From Bhargavaea cecembensis (GTDB lineage: Bacteria > Bacillota > Bacilli > Bacillales_A > Planococcaceae): a DNA stretch of 64,000 nucleotides. Shown one piece after another: positions 53,103-62,437 of the stretch. The stretch is from assembly GCF_001619585.1 (NCBI RefSeq), contig NZ_LQNT01000001.1, positions 496,001 to 560,000 on the forward strand. Direction: 5' to 3'. The notes below the pieces were generated by a model. It did no database searches. It saw only the letters and a program-made list of their open reading frames with translations, and was not told the origin of the DNA. How positions within the stretch are numbered: position 1 is the stretch's first letter; each line of letters begins with the position of its first letter. A program made the position numbers and the translations under genes.

Positions 53103-53246
53103 TTTCATCATTCAAGGGAGCAGTTTCGTCATTGTTGGCTCCGGTTTCAGCATTCGCGCCCGCAATTTCGTCATTCGCCCCAACCGAACGCTCCAATGAC
53201 GAGATTACCCGGTGGAAGGACGAAATCAGAAGGACGAATGACGAAA
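53103..53246. repeat. 21-bp phased inverted array, copy 3 (4+3 units)
   Basis: Forward words at 53103, 53124, 53145 (variant TTTCAGCATTC) and 53166, exact 21-bp step; inverted words 53194-53204, 53215-53225 and 53236-53246, also 21 bp apart. Outer words are symmetric about 53174.5. The third word variant (GCATTC) and the CCCGCAAT spacer are shared with copy 2, so those two are more closely related. Between the odhB terminator and the DUF6501 gene. Confidence 0.85.
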
Positions 53247-53314
53247 CCGTAAAAACAGCGAAACAACTCTCCGCTTATGAAGACTCCAACTCAGGTCCCG
53301 ATATGCCACCAAAC

Positions 53315-53342
53315 AAAAAACGCCTCATGAAGAGGCGTTTTT
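53315..53342. terminator. Terminator of odhAB
   Basis: AACGCCTC with GAGGCGTT (53319-53326 and 53332-53339) flanked by A- and T-runs. Confidence 0.88.
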
Positions 53343-53356
53343 CATTGTATTGCAGA

Positions 53357-54616
53357 TCAGGAACCGAGAAGAAGGTCTTCTGGGTTCTCGATCATTTCCT
53401 TGACAGTCTTGAGGAAACCGACGGAGTCTTTGCCGTCGATGACACGGTGGTCATACGAGAGCGCAACATACATCATCGGGCGGATTTCCACGTTGTCGCC
53501 TACTGCGATAGGACGCTTCTGAATCGTGTGCATGCCGAGGATACCGACTTGCGTGCCATTCAGGATTGGTGTGGAGAAGAGCGATCCGAAGACGCCGCCG
53601 TTTGTAATCGTGAACGAGCCGCCGGAAAGGTCGGACAGAGCAAGCTTCTTGTCGCGTGCCTTGGTCGCAAGATCAGCGATATCTTTCTCGATCTCGGCAA
53701 AGTTCTTGCGGTCTGCATCACGCACAACCGGTACGACGAGACCTTCTTCGGTAGATACCGCGATGCCCACGTCATAGTAGTTCTTGAGCAGGAGGTCAGT
53801 ACCATCGAGCTCGGAGTTCACGTACGGGTACTGCTTCAGTGCAGCGACAACCGCCTTCGTGAAGAATGACATGAAGCCAAGGCGTGCGCCGAACTTCTTC
53901 TCGAACTCGTCTTTTTTGCGCTTGCGCAGTTCCATGACGTTCGTCATGTCGATTTCGTTGAATGTAGTGAGCATCGCCGTGTTCTGACGGACTTCCAGAA
54001 GACGTTTCGCGATGGTCTGGCGGCGGCGGGACATTTTCTCGCGTGTCACGCGGCCGGATTCTTCATCCGAGGAAACAGCCGGTGCCGCAGGCTTGGCCGC
54101 CTGCTGTTGAGGCGCCTGCTTTGGTGCAGCGGCAGCCGCTTCGACGTCCTGGACGCGTACGCGGCCCATCGGATCGACCGGTGTGATCGAAGCGAGGTCG
54201 ATGCCTTTTTCACGTGCAAGCTTGCGCGCTGCAGGGCTTGCGATCGTGCGGTCAGTTGAGCTCGACTCATCGCCGGTTGCTTCAGCTGCCGGAGGTGTTT
54301 CTTCTTTCTTGGATTCAGGAGCAGGGGTTTCTGCCTTCTTCTCTTCCGCAGGCTTATCGGCCGGTGCAGCAGCTGCGCCGGATCCTTCGCCGACAACAGC
54401 GATGACTTGGCCGACCTCAACCGTGTCACCTTCTTCTGCGAGCAGTTCCTGGACAACGCCCGCTTCTTCGGAGATGACTTCAACGTTGACTTTATCAGTC
54501 TCCAGCTCGACGATGAATTCTCCTTTGTCTACAGTGTCGCCGGGCTGCTTCAGCCACTGGGCGACCGTACCTTCCGTGATGGATTCTGCAAGTTCAGGCA
54601 CTTTGATTTCTGCCAC
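53357..54616 (-). CDS. odhB: Dihydrolipoyl succinyltransferase (E2 of oxoglutarate dehydrogenase)
   Basis: E2 component of the 2-oxoglutarate dehydrogenase complex. 419 residues with GTG 54616 as start (AAGGAGG upstream). Lipoyl domain 1-77 with lipoyl Lys42 in ETDKVN; Ala/Pro/Glu-rich linkers; E1/E3-binding domain at about 118-155 ([14 protein letters not shown]); catalytic domain with [11 protein letters not shown] near the end. Placed 30 bp after odhA. Confidence 0.96.
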   Translation of the reverse strand: MAEIKVPELAESITEGTVAQWLKQPGDTVDKGEFIVELETDKVNVEVISEEAGVVQELLAEEGDTVEVGQVIAVVGEGSGAAAAPADKPAEEKKAETPAPESKKEETPPAAEATGDESSSTDRTIASPAARKLAREKGIDLASITPVDPMGRVRVQDVEAAAAAPKQAPQQQAAKPAAPAVSSDEESGRVTREKMSRRRQTIAKRLLEVRQNTAMLTTFNEIDMTNVMELRKRKKDEFEKKFGARLGFMSFFTKAVVAALKQYPYVNSELDGTDLLLKNYYDVGIAVSTEEGLVVPVVRDADRKNFAEIEKDIADLATKARDKKLALSDLSGGSFTITNGGVFGSLFSTPILNGTQVGILGMHTIQKRPIAVGDNVEIRPMMYVALSYDHRVIDGKDSVGFLKTVKEMIENPEDLLLGS

Positions 54617-54646
54617 GGTGGATTCCTCCTTATGATCAGGCAAATC

Positions 54647-57463
54647 TTAGGATTTGCTCAGTGCTTCATTAATGATGCGGTCCTGTTCGATCTTATGGGA
54701 CTTGCCGTCGCCTTCCGACGGGCTCGAGCGGCGGATCCGGCCAATGTAGCGAACCGGTTTCTCTCCTGCAACTTCCCGTACAAACGGCTCCGCAAACGAC
54801 CACGAGCCCATGTTCTTCGGTTCTTCCTGTACCCAGACGAATTCCTTCACATTCGGGTAGCGGGCGATGATTTCTGCAATCCGGTCGGACGGGAACGGAT
54901 ACAGCTGCTCGACACGGATGATGTGGAGCCATTCATAGCCTTCGCCTTCTTTGACCTGCTCGGCAAGGTCGATCGCCATCTTGCCGCTGGCAAAGGCGAT
55001 GCGCTCAACCTTCTCAGGCTCGTTGCCGAGGCCAGGCTGTTCGATGACCGTCTGGAACTTGCCCGAGGCCAGGTCTTCGACATCCGCACCGACAAGCGGG
55101 TGGCGGAGAAGAGACTTCGGCGATGTGATGACAAGCGGGCGGCTGATTTCTTCGCCAAGGTGCTCCGCCTGGCGGCGAAGGATATGGAAGTAGTTTGCGG
55201 CACTGGACAGGTTTGCAACTGTCCAGTTGTTTTCTCCTGCAAGCTGGAGGAAACGCTCAAGGCGCGCACTGGAGTGTTCCGGACCCTGGCCTTCATATGC
55301 GTGCGGAAGAAGCATGACAAGACCGGAAGTCTGGCCCCACTTCGAGGCACTCGAAGAAATGAACTGGTCGAACATCATCTGTGCCATGTTGGCAAAGTCG
55401 CCGTACTGGGCTTCCCAGAGGACGAGCGCGTTCTTGTTCTCGAGCGTGTAGCCGAATTCATAGGCGACGATCGATGCTTCGCTCAGCGGGCTGTTATACA
55501 CTGCGAACGATGCGTTGGCGTCACTGATATGGTGAAGCGGCACGAGTTCCTTGCCGTCCTGCTCATCATGCAGAACAAGGTGGCGGTGTGCGAACGTTCC
55601 GCGCTGGGAATCCTGGCCTGTCAGGCGGATCGGGTGTCCGTCCTGCAGAATCGAACCGAACGCCAGTGTCTCGGCGTGTGCCCAGTCGATCTTGCCCTTG
55701 CCGTTGAATGGTTCTTCCCGGCGCTTCAGGATGCGGGAAAGCTTCTTGAAGACATGGAAGTCTTCAGGGAAGTCCAGCAGCTCTTCGTTCATCTTGCGGA
55801 GACGGTCTTCGGCAACACCTGTTTCCACACCCGGGTAGCCGGCCATGATGGATTCAGGAGTGCTGTTGTCCGATGTCTCTTTCTTCGACGTTTCTTTCAC
55901 TCTGTCATAGGAATCCTGAAGCAGTGAAAACGTTTCTTCGTCCATCTTTCCGACTTCCTCCGGCTTGACGATGCCCTTTTCGGACAGCTCCTTGCCGTAG
56001 AGTTCACGGACTGTCGGATGCTGGTGGACCTTATGATACATCATCGGGTTCGTCACAAGCGGCTCATCCATCTCGTTATGACCGTAGCGGCGGTAGCCGA
56101 CCAGGTCGATCAGGAAGTCCTTGCCGAATCGGTTCCGGTACTCGAAAGCGAACCGGGCAATAGCGATGACCATTTCCGGATCATCCGCGTTGACGTGAAT
56201 GACCGGAACCTCGTACCCCTTTGCCGGGTCGGAGGCATAGCGGGTCGAACGCGAATCAAAGTATTCGGTAGTGAAGCCGATCCGGTTGTTCGCGATGACA
56301 TGAATCGAACCGCCTGTCTTAAAGCCTTGTGTGCGGCTGTAGTTCATGGTTTCCATGTTGATTCCCTGGCCTGCGAATGCCGCATCACCGTGCACCAGGA
56401 CGGCAAATGCATCTTTCTCATTCAGTTCAGGAATCCCCGGACGGCCGGTCTCTTCCTGGGCGGCACGTGTCTGGCCGGTAATGACCGGATTGACTACCTC
56501 CAGGTGAGACGGGTTGTAGGCCAGTTTGACCTTCAGGCCGTCGGGAGCGTTGTAGGTGGCGCCCATATGGTACTTCACATCGCCGAACCAGCCATGTGTC
56601 AGTTCAAGGGAACCGTCCTCAGGGATAAACGGAGTGTCATCGAGGCCTGCAAATTGGGCCAGCATGACTTCATAAGGCTTGTTGAGGACATGCGTAAGAA
56701 CGTTCAGACGGCCGCGGTGTGCCATGCCGATCAGAACTTCTTTCATCTTCTCTTCGTGTGCGTTGCGGACGAGTTCGTCAATCAGAACCACAAGCGAATC
56801 AAGACCTTCGATGGAGAAGCGTTTCGCACCGACGAACGTACGGTGGATAAACTTCTCAAAGCCTTCGACTTTCGTCAGGCGGTCAAGGAGTTCGCGGCGC
56901 TGACTGTCGTCCAGTCCGGGACGCACTTTTCCTGATTCGATGTAGGAACGGAGCCATTTGCGTTCTTCCGGGTCAATGACCTGAGAGAACTCATAGGCAG
57001 CCTTCCCTGTGTAGATGCGTGTCAGATGGTTGATGGCATCGAGGCCGTTCGACACGCCTTCCGGAACCTGCTCATGGAAAAAGATCGAAGCCGGCATCGA
57101 CGCGAGGTCTGCTTCGGTGAGTCCGTATGCCGACGGAATAATCCGGGAATTGTCCAATTCCCGGTCCTTCAGCGGGAAGATATTCGCAGCCAGATGGCCG
57201 TTCTGGCGGATGGAATCTGCCAGCCTGGCCGCTGCCACGATTTTTCCGAACTGGGCCGGTGAAGTGCCTGTAGCTGTCTCGGCAGTTCCGGCAGCATTCT
57301 CCGGTGAAACCGGTGCGCCGAAACTTCTGAAAAGTTCCGCCAGATCAGGGTCAACCTGATCCGGATCGTTCTGGAACAGCTCATACTGTTCCATCACATA
57401 CCCCAGGTTCGGCCCGGAGAAGGAACCCCAGGGCGAACCGGGAGCAGCAAAATTGTTTGACAT
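54647..57463 (-). CDS. odhA: 2-Oxoglutarate dehydrogenase E1 component
   Basis: Thiamine diphosphate-dependent decarboxylase of the TCA cycle, 938 residues. IGMAHRGRLNVLTHVLNKP, HGDAAFAGQGI and YRRYGHNEMDEP are the cofactor and active-site motifs; EAQYGDFANMAQMMFDQFI is the transketolase-like second half. ATG 57463 follows GGAGGGT. First gene of odhAB; a TATAAT at 57506-57511 (minus) may be its -10, with no clear -35. Confidence 0.96.
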   Translation of the reverse strand: MSNNFAAPGSPWGSFSGPNLGYVMEQYELFQNDPDQVDPDLAELFRSFGAPVSPENAAGTAETATGTSPAQFGKIVAAARLADSIRQNGHLAANIFPLKDRELDNSRIIPSAYGLTEADLASMPASIFFHEQVPEGVSNGLDAINHLTRIYTGKAAYEFSQVIDPEERKWLRSYIESGKVRPGLDDSQRRELLDRLTKVEGFEKFIHRTFVGAKRFSIEGLDSLVVLIDELVRNAHEEKMKEVLIGMAHRGRLNVLTHVLNKPYEVMLAQFAGLDDTPFIPEDGSLELTHGWFGDVKYHMGATYNAPDGLKVKLAYNPSHLEVVNPVITGQTRAAQEETGRPGIPELNEKDAFAVLVHGDAAFAGQGINMETMNYSRTQGFKTGGSIHVIANNRIGFTTEYFDSRSTRYASDPAKGYEVPVIHVNADDPEMVIAIARFAFEYRNRFGKDFLIDLVGYRRYGHNEMDEPLVTNPMMYHKVHQHPTVRELYGKELSEKGIVKPEEVGKMDEETFSLLQDSYDRVKETSKKETSDNSTPESIMAGYPGVETGVAEDRLRKMNEELLDFPEDFHVFKKLSRILKRREEPFNGKGKIDWAHAETLAFGSILQDGHPIRLTGQDSQRGTFAHRHLVLHDEQDGKELVPLHHISDANASFAVYNSPLSEASIVAYEFGYTLENKNALVLWEAQYGDFANMAQMMFDQFISSSASKWGQTSGLVMLLPHAYEGQGPEHSSARLERFLQLAGENNWTVANLSSAANYFHILRRQAEHLGEEISRPLVITSPKSLLRHPLVGADVEDLASGKFQTVIEQPGLGNEPEKVERIAFASGKMAIDLAEQVKEGEGYEWLHIIRVEQLYPFPSDRIAEIIARYPNVKEFVWVQEEPKNMGSWSFAEPFVREVAGEKPVRYIGRIRRSSPSEGDGKSHKIEQDRIINEALSKS

Positions 57464-57632
57464 GTAGATACCCTCCACTTTTTACGCTGGCATCGTCTAC
57501 CTCTATTATAAAGGTCCGCATCAATTTTAGCATGCCGTCCCTGACACTGAAAGCAAACGGCATCTAAGGCGACGCCTGCGTTTTTGTCCAATTCAATCTT
57601 ACTACTGTACCGACAAAATACAATCTTTTTTT

Positions 57633-57675
57633 ACAAAAAAACAAAGCATGACCGTTGTAAGCGGATACATGCTTT
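57633..57675 (-). terminator. Terminator of the murG paralogue
   Basis: AAAGCATG (57643-57650) with CATGCTTT (57668-57675) closing a partly paired loop; seven A before it form the T-run on the minus strand. Confidence 0.75.
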
Positions 57676-57720
57676 TAGAATACCGATATATGGGTGCGGC
57701 TAAACATTTTACGGCCGGAC

Positions 57721-58806
57721 TCAGCCATTTTCCCGGGAGTGCGATAGAATCAGAGAAGCCATCTCTTCCGGGGTTTTTGGAGGTTCCGCCTGTTCCATCT
57801 TGAGGATGATTTCCTGGGCTCGGTCCTGCAGTGAATGGACGCTGCCGAGAAACGATTGGCGCCCGACCTCCTCTTCCTGAAGCACTTCGGCAAAACCGGC
57901 CTTTTCGAACATCCTGGCATTCAGGATCTGGTCTCCCCTGCTCTTTTCTGCCGAAAGAGGAATGAGGAGCATCGGCAGACGAAGTGCAAGAAATTCAAAG
58001 ATGGAGTTGGAGCCGGCGCGGGACACAACGTAATCAGCCGCCTTCAGCAAATGTCTCAGCTCATCGGTCACATACTCAAACTGGCTATAGCCTTCCATCT
58101 GTTCAAGTGTTGCGTCGAGATGACCCTTTCCGCAAAGATGAATGATGTCGGCAGTTTTCAGGAGCTCCGGCAAACTGGAGCGGACTGCTTCATTGAGGAC
58201 CGCCGATCCCTGGCTGCCTCCCATCACGAGAAGGACGGGCTTCCTGCCCGGCAGACCGGCGATGCGCAGCCCTTCGCCCTTGGATCCCTCGAACAGTTCC
58301 TGGCGGATGACCGCTCCTGTGCAGGTCGCTTCCGCTTTTTTGACATGAGGAACCGTTTCCGGGAAAACGGTGAACACATGATCGGCAAACGGCATTGCCA
58401 GCTTGTTCGCCAGTCCCGGAGTGACGTCGGATTCATGGATGACCACGGGGACTCCCGCCATGCGGGCGGCCAGGATCACCGGAACCGAAACGAATCCTCC
58501 CTTGGAGAAAATCAGAGAGGGTTTCAGTTTCCTGATGACCCGGTATGCCTGAAGGACCCCTGCACCGACTTTGAACGGATCGGTGAAGTTCTTCATCGAG
58601 AAATAGCGGCGCAGTTTTCCACTGGAGATTTCATAATAAGGTACAGACGGGAATGATCCGGTGATCAGATTTTTTTCTATTCCGTCACGGGACCCGATAT
58701 AATGGACATCGTAGCCTTGTTCAGTCAGCGACGGGATAATTGCCTGGTTCAGAGAGACGTGCCCGGCCGTACCGCCTCCGGTGAGGATGATGTTAGGTCG
58801 TGTCAT
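57721..58806 (-). CDS. murG: MurG-like UDP-GlcNAc transferase
   Basis: GT28 glycosyltransferase that adds GlcNAc to lipid I, giving lipid II. 361 residues; N-terminal GGTAGHV (11-17), FSKGGFVSVPV, then the C-terminal UDP-GlcNAc site GGSQGS and SRAGSNSIFEFLAL. It stands alone, outside any division/cell-wall cluster, so it may be the second MurG copy some Bacillales have. GAGGGAATC before the ATG. Confidence 0.9.
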   Translation of the reverse strand: MTRPNIILTGGGTAGHVSLNQAIIPSLTEQGYDVHYIGSRDGIEKNLITGSFPSVPYYEISSGKLRRYFSMKNFTDPFKVGAGVLQAYRVIRKLKPSLIFSKGGFVSVPVILAARMAGVPVVIHESDVTPGLANKLAMPFADHVFTVFPETVPHVKKAEATCTGAVIRQELFEGSKGEGLRIAGLPGRKPVLLVMGGSQGSAVLNEAVRSSLPELLKTADIIHLCGKGHLDATLEQMEGYSQFEYVTDELRHLLKAADYVVSRAGSNSIFEFLALRLPMLLIPLSAEKSRGDQILNARMFEKAGFAEVLQEEEVGRQSFLGSVHSLQDRAQEIILKMEQAEPPKTPEEMASLILSHSRENG

Positions 58807-58907
58807 GCGATTCCCTCAATTCGTTTACAGTGTTTCATACATATGAACGCATTATCCATTCTAACACAGCTGAATGCAAGTATCTTATGGACTGGAGGTG
58901 CTGCAGG

Positions 58908-60269
58908 ATGGAAACACGCAGGCCGCTCAGCCTGAAGGCGGGCATCATGGCGAAAGTCGTCGGCCCGATCCTCGTCACACAGGTGGCGATGTACTTGATG
59001 ACGTTCTTCGATATCCTCATGACCGGCCGTTATGACTCCGAACACCTGGCCGGCGTGACGATCGGTTCTTCCTTCTGGAACCCTGTCTATACGGGGCTGG
59101 CAGGAATTCTGATATCCGTGACGCCGATTGTCGCCCAGGCGGTCGGTGCCGGACGGAAGGAAGACGCACGTCCAACCGTACAGCAGGGACTTTATATCAG
59201 TGTGGCTCTGTCCGCGGTGGTGTTCGTTCTTCTGCAGGTCGTCATCCGCTATGGCCTCGGCCAGATGCCGCTCGAGGCGCAGGTGCAACAAGTGTCTGCA
59301 GGCTATCTGACGGCGATGAGTGCCGGTCTGGTCCCGCTGTTTGCCTACACGGTTATCCGCTCCTTTATCGATGCGCTTGGCGCCACACGGGTAACGATGA
59401 TCATCACCCTTCTCTCTGCACCGGTGAACATTCTTCTGAACTGGCTGTTCATCTTCGGGAAGGCAGGTTTTCCGGAGCTTGGCGGCGTGGGGGCGGGAGT
59501 CGCCTCCGCAATCACCTACTGGGTGATCCTGGCGATTGCGGTATTCGTCACCCATTCAAAACGGCCGTTCCAGCCCTTCCGGCTGTATGGAGGATGGGAA
59601 CGCATATCCATTCCCCGCTGGAAAGAGATTGTGGTCCTCGGTGTTCCGATCGGGATCTCGATCTTTACAGAGACAAGCATTTTCGCAGTCGTCACACTCT
59701 TTATGAGCGGCTACTCCACAGAAACGATTTCCGCCCACCAGATTGCCCTGAACTTCACGTCACTCCTTTACATGATTCCGCTCAGCCTCTCGATGGGCGC
59801 GACCATTCTCGTCGGCCACGAGGTCGGTGCAGGCAGATGGAAGGAAGCGAAAGAATACAGCTGGCTCGGCGTGGGAATGGCAATCGTGTTCAGCCTGATC
59901 TCCATCTTTATTCTCGTCACGTTCCGGGATGGGATTGCTTCCCTGTACACGCAGGATGAGGCCATCATCCGGCTTGCCGTACAATTCTTTATCTTCGCTG
60001 CTTTCTTCCAGCTATCCGATGCTGTACAGGCACCCGTACAGGGAGCGCTCCGCGGATACAAAGACGTGAACGTCACGTTCATCATGGCGATCATCTCGTA
60101 CTGGGTCATCGGCCTGCCGGTCGGCTACCTGATCGCCAATCAGACGGACCTCGGACCATTCGGCTACTGGATCGGCCTGATCACCGGCCTGACCGCGGGA
60201 GCCATCACCCTGTCGGTCCGCCTGCTGCTGATTCAGCGGAAAAAGCAGAAGCTTCCTGCTCCTAATTGA
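58908..60269 (+). CDS. MATE-family multidrug exporter
   Basis: 453 residues with twelve membrane segments in two homologous halves; cation-coupled drug or metabolite export. GGAGGTG is 9 nt before ATG 58908; the in-frame upstream extension to 58800 would run into murG's promoter region and is rejected. Closest in type to B. subtilis YojI, whose locus is also near odhAB. Substrate unknown. Confidence 0.9.
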   Translation: METRRPLSLKAGIMAKVVGPILVTQVAMYLMTFFDILMTGRYDSEHLAGVTIGSSFWNPVYTGLAGILISVTPIVAQAVGAGRKEDARPTVQQGLYISVALSAVVFVLLQVVIRYGLGQMPLEAQVQQVSAGYLTAMSAGLVPLFAYTVIRSFIDALGATRVTMIITLLSAPVNILLNWLFIFGKAGFPELGGVGAGVASAITYWVILAIAVFVTHSKRPFQPFRLYGGWERISIPRWKEIVVLGVPIGISIFTETSIFAVVTLFMSGYSTETISAHQIALNFTSLLYMIPLSLSMGATILVGHEVGAGRWKEAKEYSWLGVGMAIVFSLISIFILVTFRDGIASLYTQDEAIIRLAVQFFIFAAFFQLSDAVQAPVQGALRGYKDVNVTFIMAIISYWVIGLPVGYLIANQTDLGPFGYWIGLITGLTAGAITLSVRLLLIQRKKQKLPAPN

Positions 60270-60312
60270 AAAATCCCGCTGAGACTGTGTCTGTCTCCGC
60301 GGGGTTTTTTAT
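60269..60312 (+). terminator. Terminator of the MATE gene
   Basis: AAAATCCCGC with GCGGGGTTTT enclosing GAGAC-type inner pairing, T-run after; can serve the convergent ger operon weakly. Confidence 0.8.
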
Positions 60313-60320
60313 GTCACTTT

Positions 60321-61406
60321 TTAATTCAGGATTCCTGTCCGCCGGATTTTAATCTTGGCGTCAGCTTTTATATCCAGCTCTGAAAACGTTTCGTTCCAGT
60401 CTCCCCGTTTCCAGAGATCGGGATGGAATGCACGCACGGTGCGTCCGAGACCAAGCGGATCACTGCCTGCTTCCTGCAGAACCGACAGCAGATCTTGCAT
60501 ATTTGCGGTTACCTGTTCCGAAAGCTGCTTCTCGAGTATTTCTATCCGGTTTTTTTCAAGAACGGGACCAATCGGAAATTCTTCGATTTCAACATCAATG
60601 TCATAAGACATACGGACTTTATCGCCTTCGATTTTCCAATCCTTTTTCCCGCTTACATACTCAATCGTAATTAAATCCTTTTTCCCATCGACTTCCACTT
60701 CGTACGTGCCCCTCAGGAACTTTCCGGGGTTATGTTCCATGATGGACATGATCTTGCTTTGGCTTGTGGTCAATACAGTCCCGGTTGCTGATTTCCCTTT
60801 AAACAGAGCCGTTCCGGCAATCTCCGGATGACCGGACTCCTCGCCGATTTGCAGGACCGGAAGCGCCAGGTCCTTCCCCTCTGAAAACAGCAGTGTCCCC
60901 ACCTTCTGGATATCATGGGAAGTGGACATGGAATAGTCATCACTTGTCTGCAGCAGATGAGTGATAAAGTCCGGCACATTTTTTCCGATTCCTTGCGGGT
61001 TTGTTTGGGTCATGAAGGATTCCATATCTCCCCGGATGAGTGCCACCTTGCTGCTCAGCCTGTTTCGGGGTGTCCTGTAGAGATTATCCATATATTCAAT
61101 GAGGTTGGATTCGGCAGTTTCTTCCGATATCAGGAGTACTTCAAGCTGAGAAATATCAATCACTTCGCTGGTCCGGACATTGATCTCGTTTTTCGCATCA
61201 GCAAATGAATAGCCCTGGGCTTTTGCAATCAAGTACTCAATCTGGTCATCGGTCTGCGAGGGAAAAGAAAAGTGGATGGTGACATTCCCTTTTTCCCCTT
61301 CGATCCCGATCAGCGTCACCACTTGCAAGTCGCGGAAACTCAAATTATCCCAGCATCCTGCGAGGAAGGGAATGCAGAGCACCAGGCAGATCATCAACTT
61401 TTTCAT
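60321..61406 (-). CDS. Spore germination lipoprotein, Ger(x)C family
   Basis: C subunit of a GerA-type germinant receptor. 361 residues: signal peptide with lipobox FLAGC and lipidated Cys18, GCWDNLSFRDLQVVTLIG, the standard Ger(x)C opening, and a three-domain extracellular body. Anchored on the outer face of the spore inner membrane. Overlaps the B subunit gene by 4 bases. Confidence 0.94.
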   Translation of the reverse strand: MKKLMICLVLCIPFLAGCWDNLSFRDLQVVTLIGIEGEKGNVTIHFSFPSQTDDQIEYLIAKAQGYSFADAKNEINVRTSEVIDISQLEVLLISEETAESNLIEYMDNLYRTPRNRLSSKVALIRGDMESFMTQTNPQGIGKNVPDFITHLLQTSDDYSMSTSHDIQKVGTLLFSEGKDLALPVLQIGEESGHPEIAGTALFKGKSATGTVLTTSQSKIMSIMEHNPGKFLRGTYEVEVDGKKDLITIEYVSGKKDWKIEGDKVRMSYDIDVEIEEFPIGPVLEKNRIEILEKQLSEQVTANMQDLLSVLQEAGSDPLGLGRTVRAFHPDLWKRGDWNETFSELDIKADAKIKIRRTGILN

Positions 61407-62437
61407 GCCGACTCTTCTCCCCTTCTCTTTCCAAAGATCCTGTTACCCGATATGACAAGAAACGGCAAGGCGATGGCAAAGACGAGATGGGCATATTGTA
61501 GAAATTGACCGCTCATACGAACCGCTTCTTTCGAGTCCAGTTGTGTCCCGACAGCCAGCAGAAGGATGCAAAACAGGGCTGCGTTCCTTGATCTGCGGAT
61601 CCTGATCTTTTGGGGCAGCAAATGAAGAATTGAGAATGCATAAATCCCCATCGCGATAAAAGACCAGGCCAGCCAGATATAAATAAACAGCAGATCCAGC
61701 CGTTCCATAAATGAAACATCCTGGGACTTCAGCATGTACATGATCGGCTCAGGAATCAGTCTGAATTCTTCCACCGAGAAAAACAGGAGCGGCATGACGA
61801 GCATCTGCAGGAAAAATAACAGCCAGACACCGCCATAAATCATGACTTTCCGGGAGTTCACCTTTCCCGGAACAAACGTTCTCAACAACAGAAACAGTTC
61901 AATTCCGATAAATGGCATCTGGGCTTTTAATGAGCCCTTTTGCAGATCACTGAATTTCGTTTCGCCAAGAGGGAAGAGATTTGTCCATACGGCCTCTTTC
62001 AGCCCCAAGTAAACAAACACCATAAACAGGATGATCATCGGAATGAGAATCACGCCGATATTGACCATTGTTTCGCTGCGGCTCATCATCAGATAAAACA
62101 GGACAATGACGACCAGCAACATGATGACGAATGTAGGTGTCTTCGGATAGGCCCAGACATTCAGCGTATAGCCGATATAGCCAAGAAAACTGGCCATGAC
62201 GAAGAACCAGTAAATGCCATATAAAAAAGCAATAAGTCCTTTCCATTTAAAATCTTGGTAATACCGGTTGAACAGCCACAGATGAGGAAAGATGAGAAGA
62301 CCCTGCATTAGAAATAGCCACCACGCATCCCGTCCCGCAGCAATGACCAATTGTGACTGGAATGACGTGAACACCGTACCGGTCATGGCAACGAACAGCA
62401 TAAGGAAAAGCTGAAGAGATGTAATGTGCAGTTTCAT
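61403..62437 (-). CDS. Spore germination permease, GerAB/YndE family
   Basis: B subunit, 344 residues, ten membrane segments with APC-transporter-like fold; this subunit holds the germinant site in known receptors. Conserved start LHITSLQLFLMLFVAMTGT. ATGA overlaps on both sides couple it to the A and C genes. Which germinant it recognises cannot be told from sequence. Confidence 0.93.
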   Translation of the reverse strand: MKLHITSLQLFLMLFVAMTGTVFTSFQSQLVIAAGRDAWWLFLMQGLLIFPHLWLFNRYYQDFKWKGLIAFLYGIYWFFVMASFLGYIGYTLNVWAYPKTPTFVIMLLVVIVLFYLMMSRSETMVNIGVILIPMIILFMVFVYLGLKEAVWTNLFPLGETKFSDLQKGSLKAQMPFIGIELFLLLRTFVPGKVNSRKVMIYGGVWLLFFLQMLVMPLLFFSVEEFRLIPEPIMYMLKSQDVSFMERLDLLFIYIWLAWSFIAMGIYAFSILHLLPQKIRIRRSRNAALFCILLLAVGTQLDSKEAVRMSGQFLQYAHLVFAIALPFLVISGNRIFGKRRGEESA

